NCBI GenBank assembly: GCA_021783135.1
Contig: JAJXUE010000005.1
Coordinates: forward strand, 1-64,000
Direction: 5' to 3'
Origin: Bacillota bacterium
GTDB lineage: Bacteria; Bacillota; Desulfitobacteriia; Desulfitobacteriales; JAJXUE01
DNA length: 64,000 bases
Of this stretch, positions 59,496 through 64,000 are shown piece by piece (positions within the stretch are counted from its first letter, which is position 1; each line of letters starts with the position of its first letter). The position numbers were made by a program, and so were the translations under genes. Below the pieces are notes generated by a model. The model was given only the letters and a program-made list of their open reading frames with translations, was not told the DNA's origin and ran no database searches.

Positions 59496-60626
59496 ATGCT
59501 AAAAAAAGTAATTGGGCAAAAGGCCGCAGAGTTGGGTATTGATCTACTTGGTTTCTCCGGTGCGCGTGAGCTCGACGAAGTTAAGCGCTGCTTAGTAAAG
59601 CGGCGCGACGAAGGTCGCCAAACCAGTCTAGAATGGCAGGATATTGAGCTAAGGGTTAATCCGCGTTTACTGCTGCCGGGTGCGAACACAATTATTACCG
59701 CAGCGATATCTTACTTTACCGCCAATCACGCTCGGACGAGCGGGATGTGTGGCACACTTAGCCGGTCAGCTTGGGGCACAGATTATCACCGTGTTTTAGG
59801 CAGTAAGCTTAAAGCCTTGGCCCAATATATTAGCGAAAGCACAGGTACCACCACTAAGGTTTTTGTTGATACCGGTCCGCCGGTAGACAGAGCCCTGGCT
59901 ATTGAGGCCGGTTTGGGCTGGCAGGGTAAAAATTGTGCTGTTATCAGCCCGGACTATGGCTCTTGGATATTTGTGGGACATATCTACACCGAATTGGAAT
60001 TGTTCCATGATCGACCCTTGACGCGAGAGTGCGGGGAGTGTGAGTTATGCCTTAAGGCTTGTCCTACCGGAGCTCTGGGTGAACCGTATGTGCTTGACCC
60101 GATGCGATGCGTATCGTATTTGACTCAAATGAAAGGGTTTGTGCCCAACGAGTATCGGCATTTGATGGGCGTTAAGGTGTATGGGTGTGATACCTGCCAA
60201 GAAGTTTGTCCGGTTAACCGCGATGTTAAGCCAAGCCAAATTAGCGATTTCTATCCTAACCAGGCGAGCGCCAGGCCTGATTTGCTCGAACTGATTCAAA
60301 TCAATAATCGAGGGTTTAAAGCGTTGTTTGGGCAGACTGCTGCAGGTTGGCGGGGGCGTACTGTTTTGCAACGCAATGCGTTAATTGCGTTGGGCAATCT
60401 GAAAAATCCCGCGGCTGTGCAACCAATTGCAGCTTGTTTGACAGACGTACGTAGTGTTATCCGAGGACATGCCGCATGGGCCTTGGGCCAAATCGGGGGG
60501 CACATCAGTTTAGCCGCCTTGCTGCAAGCTATCGAGCGAGAAACCGATCCGGTGGTGAGGGAGGAACTGGGTGCTGCAATACACGGCTTGGAGGGATATG
60601 TAAGTAAAGGGGGCGTCTCAACGTAA
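59496..60626 (+). CDS. queG: Epoxyqueuosine reductase
   Basis: 376 residues. It carries two [4Fe-4S] ferredoxin motifs, CGECELCLKACPTGAL and CDTCQEVCPVN, and the cobalamin-binding region of the QueG family. The C-terminal ~80 residues are a HEAT-like repeat (AVQPIAACLTDVRSVIRGHAAWALGQIG). It performs the last step of queuosine synthesis in tRNA. Length is typical (370-390 aa). GGGGGTG sits before the ATG, and a terminator overlaps the stop. Confidence 0.95.
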   Translation: MLKKVIGQKAAELGIDLLGFSGARELDEVKRCLVKRRDEGRQTSLEWQDIELRVNPRLLLPGANTIITAAISYFTANHARTSGMCGTLSRSAWGTDYHRVLGSKLKALAQYISESTGTTTKVFVDTGPPVDRALAIEAGLGWQGKNCAVISPDYGSWIFVGHIYTELELFHDRPLTRECGECELCLKACPTGALGEPYVLDPMRCVSYLTQMKGFVPNEYRHLMGVKVYGCDTCQEVCPVNRDVKPSQISDFYPNQASARPDLLELIQINNRGFKALFGQTAAGWRGRTVLQRNALIALGNLKNPAAVQPIAACLTDVRSVIRGHAAWALGQIGGHISLAALLQAIERETDPVVREELGAAIHGLEGYVSKGGVST

Positions 60627-60648
60627 ATTGAGACACCCCCTTTACTTT
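60602..60648. terminator. Strong terminator overlapping queG stop
   Basis: AAGTAAAGGGGG-C-GTCTCAA pairs with TTGAGAC-A-CCCCCTTTACTT with one mismatch. It lies between convergent genes, including the stop of queG. Confidence 0.88.
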
Positions 60649-60665
60649 CCTCAGATCAGGACTTT

Positions 60666-61301
60666 TTATGGGTTTACTAGTTTGGACGGTACGGAGAAAG
60701 GAGCAATCCCACCAATTTGAGTTATTTCGAAGTCGGCCCCCACACTTTTGTCACTTAAAAGGACTCCTGTTGAGTTAGATAGGGCAATTTGATAAGTTTG
60801 TGTGACCTGCGGTTGGCCTAAGTAGATGGTATAAGCGGTTGCTGACGTACCGGCGACTTTGAGCGATCCTGTTTGCTTAACGTGTGTGCCTGACGCTTTT
60901 AAAAGTCCCTTGAGCTGGGCAACTACACCTCTAAAGGGATAGTTTGAGCCAACGCCGCCTTTAGTCCAGCCAAGAGATTTCATATACGTGTATACTTGGT
61001 TGTGAATATAGATAGTCTTAAATGAATTAAAATCAACTTCGTAATTTGTGGGATTTGCTACTTTCCCTATTAAAGTCATTGGCGTTGCGCCGCCTGAGAT
61101 TTTGTAGGTGAAAGCGTAGTTGGTCATATTGCCAAGCTTAGCTAAAGCGGCAGGGGCTGGAAATTCGCTGGCATGGCCGGTATTTGGGTTTGCTGAGTTA
61201 GTCTGAGAGGGGGACTTTGCGGAGTTGTTACTACAGCCTGTGATGAAAAGGGTAAGACCGAGCGAGAGAAGAACAAGCAACCCGGTGCGATGTACATCCA
61301 T
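60666..61301 (-). CDS. Lipoprotein of unknown function
   Basis: 211 residues. A lipoprotein signal with a lipobox (FITGCSNN) is clear at residues 19-26. The mature protein has no recognised domain. Segments such as LIGKVANPTNYEVDFN and VYTYMKSLGWTKGG suggest a beta-rich fold similar to LolA/LppX-like lipoproteins, but this is weak. GGAGGAAAA sits 9 bases before the ATG. It is likely anchored outside the membrane. It is divergent from the DUF2089 operon, separated by 220 bp of AT-rich DNA. Confidence 0.8.
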   Translation of the reverse strand: MDVHRTGLLVLLSLGLTLFITGCSNNSAKSPSQTNSANPNTGHASEFPAPAALAKLGNMTNYAFTYKISGGATPMTLIGKVANPTNYEVDFNSFKTIYIHNQVYTYMKSLGWTKGGVGSNYPFRGVVAQLKGLLKASGTHVKQTGSLKVAGTSATAYTIYLGQPQVTQTYQIALSNSTGVLLSDKSVGADFEITQIGGIAPFSVPSKLVNP

Positions 61302-61412
61302 TCAAATTTTCCTCCTTTTCTGACGGTGTATGTGTCGTTTTTCGACAAATACTGCTATTATCCTCTTCTAAAGAAAATTATTCTATTGTACACACGAAGG
61401 GCTGCGCATAAG

Positions 61413-61448
61413 ATAATATTAATATATTATCAAATATATTAATATTAT
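61413..61448. promoter_or_regulatory. 15-bp perfect AT-rich inverted repeat, candidate operator
   Basis: ATAATATTAATATAT at 61413-61427 and ATATATTAATATTAT at 61434-61448 are exact complements with a 6-base spacer. A related 10-bp palindrome, TTAATATTAA, lies at 61481-61490 inside the promoter spacer below. These repeated TTAATATT motifs suggest a shared binding site for the DUF2089-type regulator. Confidence 0.5.
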
Positions 61449-61471
61449 AATTAAAATAATTAACACCACAA

Positions 61472-61500
61472 TTGACTAAATTAATATTAAGTGATATTCT
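61472..61500 (+). promoter_or_regulatory. Sigma-A-type promoter of the DUF2089 operon
   Basis: TTGACT at 61472-61477 and TATTCT at 61495-61500 with a 17-base spacer that holds the palindrome TTAATATTAA. Same -10 sequence and spacing as the promoter at 50872-50900. Confidence 0.7.
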
Positions 61501-61521
61501 TGAGGCAACATTTAGGGAGAT

Positions 61522-61929
61522 TTGCTTTTGGAGGTGAGTGGTATCAACTACAAAGCACCTGGTCTGTGTCCAGTATGTGGTCATGGCTTAAATATCAGCC
61601 GGCTAACCTGCAAAAATTGCAGTACACAAATCGAAGGGAATTTTAGTTCCTGTAAATTTTGTCAACTGCCCATCGAGCAGATTGAATTTGTTGAGGTGTT
61701 CATTAAGTGCCGGGGTAATATCAAAGATGTGGAAAAGGAACTGGGGATTTCTTATCCCACGGTGCGTGGGCGCTTGGATGCCGTAATTCAAGCTTTAGGT
61801 TTTGACGTGGAAAAAACTGACCGTGAGGCCGAGAGTAAGCGCCGGAGTGAGGTTTTGGCCGCCTTGGAACGTGGCGAAATTTCTTCCCAGGAAGCAGCCC
61901 AACAGCTCAAGAAGCTTGCAAACAAATGA
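61522..61929 (+). CDS. DUF2089 zinc-ribbon/HTH regulator
   Basis: 135 residues. An N-terminal zinc ribbon (CPVCGHGL, CKNCSTQI, CKFC) is followed by a helix-turn-helix (VEKELGISYPTVRGRLDAVIQAL) and a C-terminal 30-residue tail (VLAALERGEISSQEAAQQLKKL) of the SHOCT-like type. The family sits ahead of YvlB/YvlD-like genes in many Bacillota. TTG 61522 follows GGGAG at 5 bases, and nearby TTG 61528 is also possible. It is the first gene of a four-gene unit and a likely autoregulator. Confidence 0.88.
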   Translation: MLLEVSGINYKAPGLCPVCGHGLNISRLTCKNCSTQIEGNFSSCKFCQLPIEQIEFVEVFIKCRGNIKDVEKELGISYPTVRGRLDAVIQALGFDVEKTDREAESKRRSEVLAALERGEISSQEAAQQLKKLANK

Positions 61930-61943
61930 AGGGAGTGTCGCAG

Positions 61944-62360
61944 ATGAGCAATGAGAAACTCAAGATTTTAGAGATGGTTGAACAGGGTAAAATAACCGCG
62001 ACTGAAGGCATGGAACTACTTAAGGTAATTGATGACACCGATCAAAGTAGCGGAGGAGCAGGTGAAATGTCCAACCGGTTCCTCCGGGTTCGTGTGGAGG
62101 GGGACAAAATAGCCAAAGTTAATGTAAATATTCCCCTTAGTTTGATTAGATCGGCGGCAAAACTAGTCAATATCGCAATGGGCTTTGTTCCGCCCGAAGC
62201 TAAGGCGGAAATGGAGCGCAAAGGTATCAACCTAGCCGAATTGGACCTGAATGAAATTGTCGCTGCTATCCAAGAAGGTGCATCTGACGGCAAACTAGTC
62301 GACGTCGATGTCGATGATGACCACGAAGGAAGGATTAAAGTTGAAGTATTTGTGGACTAG
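61944..62360 (+). CDS. SHOCT-like domain / YvlB-like protein
   Basis: 138 residues. The first 30 residues (EKLKILEMVEQGKITATEGMELLKVI) match the SHOCT-like helix pair found in anti-sigma and adhesin-like YvlB proteins and also seen at the end of the DUF2089 protein upstream. The rest (RFLRVRVEGDKIAKVNVNIPLSLI) has a beta strand then a helical part. The C-terminus is Asp-rich (DVDVDDDHEGRIKV). GGGAGTG sits before ATG 61944. It overlaps the next gene by 20 bases. Confidence 0.82.
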   Translation: MSNEKLKILEMVEQGKITATEGMELLKVIDDTDQSSGGAGEMSNRFLRVRVEGDKIAKVNVNIPLSLIRSAAKLVNIAMGFVPPEAKAEMERKGINLAELDLNEIVAAIQEGASDGKLVDVDVDDDHEGRIKVEVFVD

Positions 62361-62685
62361 GCAGCACCGTAATTACCTATTGCTGGTGCGGATACACCTT
62401 CGGGGCAAGCAAAAAATAACCCTCCCAATTTCGCTTTGGGCGTTGGAAGAGAGTCTGCGTGCTTTGCACGATGTTGTAGGGCTAGGGCAGTCTCTGTTGC
62501 GCTACGGGAGTAAACGGCTGAGCGACAAGTCCAAACACAAGTGGATAGCATATGTGGCCGCGCTCCCAACCCAAGCACCGCTAGATTTAGGCCTGGAAAT
62601 ACTGTCGGATTTGCGCAAGCAAGACAGATTTCGCCTCGCAGAAATAGAAGAGTATAAATATCAAATTCAGGTTGACCTGTTCTGA
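62341..62685 (+). CDS. Hypothetical protein in the DUF2089/YvlD operon
   Basis: 114 residues, no family recognised. It is basic with alternating hydrophobic and charged strands (LLVRIHLRGKQKITLPI at the start) and a helix with SLLRYGSKRLSDKSKHK. The TTG start at 62341 has AAGGA 6 bases before it and overlaps the preceding gene by 20 bases, so coupling is likely. An ATG at 62308 would extend into the previous gene and lacks a clear site. It probably acts with its neighbours, with unknown function. Confidence 0.6.
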   Translation: MKYLWTRQHRNYLLLVRIHLRGKQKITLPISLWALEESLRALHDVVGLGQSLLRYGSKRLSDKSKHKWIAYVAALPTQAPLDLGLEILSDLRKQDRFRLAEIEEYKYQIQVDLF

Positions 62686-62698
62686 GGAGGTTACAAAT

Positions 62699-63052
62699 AT
62701 GCGCAAAGCCATTTTGGTATCTCTGGCTAATATTTTGGCTCTGTTTATCGCGGCCTACTTATTACATGGAGTACACATCAGCAATACAGCGACGTTGGTT
62801 TGGGCGGGTGTATTTTTAGGTTTGGTGAATTTACTGCTTCGCCCCATCTTGCTCTTGCTAACTTTGCCGATTAATGTTTTGACCCTAGGCCTGTTCACTC
62901 TGGTCGTCAATACTTGGATGATCATGCTGACAGGATTTTTTACACCCGGGCTTAGTATTCACGGCTTCGGCACGGCATTTTTGACATCGCTTATCGTAAC
63001 GGTATGTAATTGGGTAACTCGAGATGCTTATCGGAAAAAAGATCATTTCTAG
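62699..63052 (+). CDS. YvlD-family membrane protein (phage-holin-like fold)
   Basis: 117 residues, four membrane helices with only short loops. The segment VFLGLVNLLLRPILLLLTLPINVLTLGLFTLVVN is the hallmark of the family (annotated as phage holin family 4). The family is chromosomal and widely distributed, and not phage-derived in any direct sense. GAGGAGG sits 7 bases before ATG 62699. It is the last gene of the operon and ends next to a GNAT gene on the opposite strand. Confidence 0.9.
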   Translation: MRKAILVSLANILALFIAAYLLHGVHISNTATLVWAGVFLGLVNLLLRPILLLLTLPINVLTLGLFTLVVNTWMIMLTGFFTPGLSIHGFGTAFLTSLIVTVCNWVTRDAYRKKDHF

Positions 63053-63586
63053 TTAAGACCGCAGATATTCTTCGCGTAAAATTCCCATCACAAACTGATC
63101 ATGGTATTGTCCGTCGCGAAATATTTCCCGGCGCAAAATTCCTTCCCTTTGAAAACCGCATTTTTCGTAGCATTTTATAGCTCTTGGGTTGAACGAGTAT
63201 ACCAAGAGCTTTACTTTGTTCAGGTTCATCTGCTCAAAGATGAATTTAAGTAAGATTTGCATAGCATCAGTGCCCAACCCTTTACCCCAAAAGCCTTTGT
63301 CACCGATGAAAATGCCGACCGTAGCTACACTGTTTTTCCAATCCACGTTATTTATACCACACCCACCGATATATTTGCCGCCTTGCAATGTTTCGATGGC
63401 GAAATTATAGGTATCGTTATAGGCTGAAATATTTTCAAACCACTTTTCTTCTTCACCAAGTGTCAAGGGAAAGGGGATTCCCGGCGACAACAGCCGCTTT
63501 ACCTCAGGATCATTGATATATTCCCAAGCTAAGGGAATGTCGCCTCTGCGATAAGCTCTAAGCTTAACCAAATTACCTTGATACAT
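63053..63586 (-). CDS. GNAT-family acetyltransferase (RimJ/RimL-like)
   Basis: 177 residues. The fold is seen from LRAYRRGDIPLAWEYINDPEVKRLL, the acetyl-CoA loop IGDKGFWGKGLGTDAM, and NPRAIKCYEKCGFQREG near the C-terminus. Similar proteins acetylate ribosomal protein N-termini or small amines. The substrate is unknown. GGAGG sits 6 bases before the second of two adjacent ATG codons, so 63586 is chosen. It is convergent with the YvlD gene, with no bases between them. Confidence 0.9.
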   Translation of the reverse strand: MYQGNLVKLRAYRRGDIPLAWEYINDPEVKRLLSPGIPFPLTLGEEEKWFENISAYNDTYNFAIETLQGGKYIGGCGINNVDWKNSVATVGIFIGDKGFWGKGLGTDAMQILLKFIFEQMNLNKVKLLVYSFNPRAIKCYEKCGFQREGILRREIFRDGQYHDQFVMGILREEYLRS

Positions 63587-63655
63587 CATAATCCTCCTTT
63601 AGTAGCCCTAATTACTTGCTAATTCTTTTCGCCGCTGGCCGGATAATACCTGCAT

Positions 63656-63701
63656 AATAGTAAAACCCCAATCCGCCTTGTCGGATTGAGGTTTTACTAT
63701 T
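63656..63701. terminator. Bidirectional intrinsic terminator
   Basis: A 20-bp stem, AATAGTAAAACCCCAATCCG with CGGATTGAGGTTTTACTATT (one mismatch), around a 6-base loop. Runs of T lie on the minus strand for the aminotransferase gene. Confidence 0.9.
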
Positions 63702-63739
63702 GCGTTGAAGCGCAAAATCGTAAGTATAGGGGCTAACTG

Positions 63740-64000
63740 CTAGAGCGTGGTCAAAAAATCTTTAATCCGAGACATTGCTTCTTTGAGATGAGGAGTGGAG
63801 GTAGCATAGGAGCAGCGGATGTGTCCTTCGCCGGAGCTGCCAAAGGCCGTGCCCGGGACTACCGCTACTTTGGCCTCCAGAACAAGTCTCTCCGCAAAGT
63901 CAGCGGAGCTAAGTCCTGTGGCCTTAATGGACGGAAAGACGTAGAAAGCCCCTTTGGGTTCAAAGCAATCTAAGCCCATTTCGCGCAAGGCAGCCACGAC
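63740..64000 (-). CDS. Class I aminotransferase, C-terminal part (cut by window edge)
   Basis: 87 codons at the window end, 5' part outside. The segment PKGAFYVFPSIKATGLSSADFAERLVLEAKVAVVPGTAFG and HIRCSYATS, with the Arg that binds the substrate carboxylate, is typical of the aspartate aminotransferase-fold C-terminal domain of PatA/AspC-type enzymes. Substrate range cannot be inferred from this piece. It is a true partial gene rather than a truncated one: the open frame reaches the last base. Confidence 0.85.
   Translation of the reverse strand, partial: VVAALREMGLDCFEPKGAFYVFPSIKATGLSSADFAERLVLEAKVAVVPGTAFGSSGEGHIRCSYATSTPHLKEAMSRIKDFLTTL

Noticed and set aside
62699-63052. Prophage remnant (holin-like protein)
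   Set aside because: The YvlD family is chromosomal and sits in a conserved operon. No other phage gene is near.
1-64000. CRISPR array, rRNA, tRNA or integrase-bounded island
   Set aside because: No spaced direct repeats of suitable length, no rRNA signature, no cloverleaf and no integrase or recombinase gene was seen.

Overview
The window looks like a chromosomal segment of a spore-forming Bacillota, most likely an anaerobic or microaerobic Clostridia-type organism. This is inferred from gene content: a Spo0E-family phosphatase, a spore-coat-type manganese catalase, AddAB rather than RecBCD, rubredoxin and rubredoxin-flavin reductase proteins, several flavodoxin-fold proteins, [4Fe-4S] proteins and an EmrA-type adaptor too short to span a periplasm. 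The genus cannot be fixed from this sequence alone. There is no rRNA, tRNA, CRISPR array, prophage or intact insertion sequence.

Layout. 1-9.8 kb: a Spo0E-like gene, an isochorismatase-fold protein, a MarC protein, beta-carbonic anhydrase, a GGDEF/HD-GYP protein, a class I DAHP synthase, a zinc-ribbon/HTH protein with a CDGSH protein, and a divergent mntH / DtxR-type regulator pair. 9.8-17.2 kb: a CaiB-type CoA transferase and an SDR, then a complete sigma-54 module (NtrC-type regulator, sensor kinase, two phased 16-bp dyads, a textbook -24/-12 promoter, a Met-rich exported protein and a polyferredoxin), then a decayed MFS gene. 17.4-22 kb: a GAF-PAS-GGDEF-EAL protein and a TetR regulator beside oleate hydratase. 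22-32 kb: addB between two inverted copies of a ~220-bp palindromic repeat, then addA, a CDF-like transporter and an APC permease. 32-44.5 kb: cfa, sbcDC, a flavodoxin-fold reductase with an N-formylglutamate amidohydrolase, an ECF sigma / DUF4349 pair, an MFS transporter with an acyl-ACP thioesterase. 44.5-54.5 kb: pseudouridine synthase, metallopeptidase, an EmrAB-type pump, a soluble MCP-like protein, an AbrB-UbiB-small protein operon, and a CmpB-like membrane protein. 54.5-64 kb: manganese catalase, a lipid kinase, rubredoxin, methyltransferase, Hrb-type flavin reductase, endonuclease III, QueG, a lipoprotein, a four-gene DUF2089/SHOCT-like/YvlD operon, a GNAT enzyme and the 3' end of an aminotransferase.

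Themes: recombinational repair (AddAB, SbcCD, Nth), membrane lipid metabolism (oleate hydratase, Cfa, acyl-ACP thioesterase, lipid kinase), redox and metal handling (carbonic anhydrase, CDGSH, MntH/DtxR, rubredoxins, catalase), and signalling (two cyclic-di-GMP proteins, one two-component system, one ECF sigma factor).

The two items most worth follow-up are the sigma-54 module at 12.06-16.65 kb, which reads as a self-contained and possibly metal- or redox-responsive system, and the inverted repeat pair flanking addB at 22.19-22.43 and 26.11-26.37 kb, which looks like a MITE-like or structured-RNA element family. All assignments come from reading the sequence; no database search was run.
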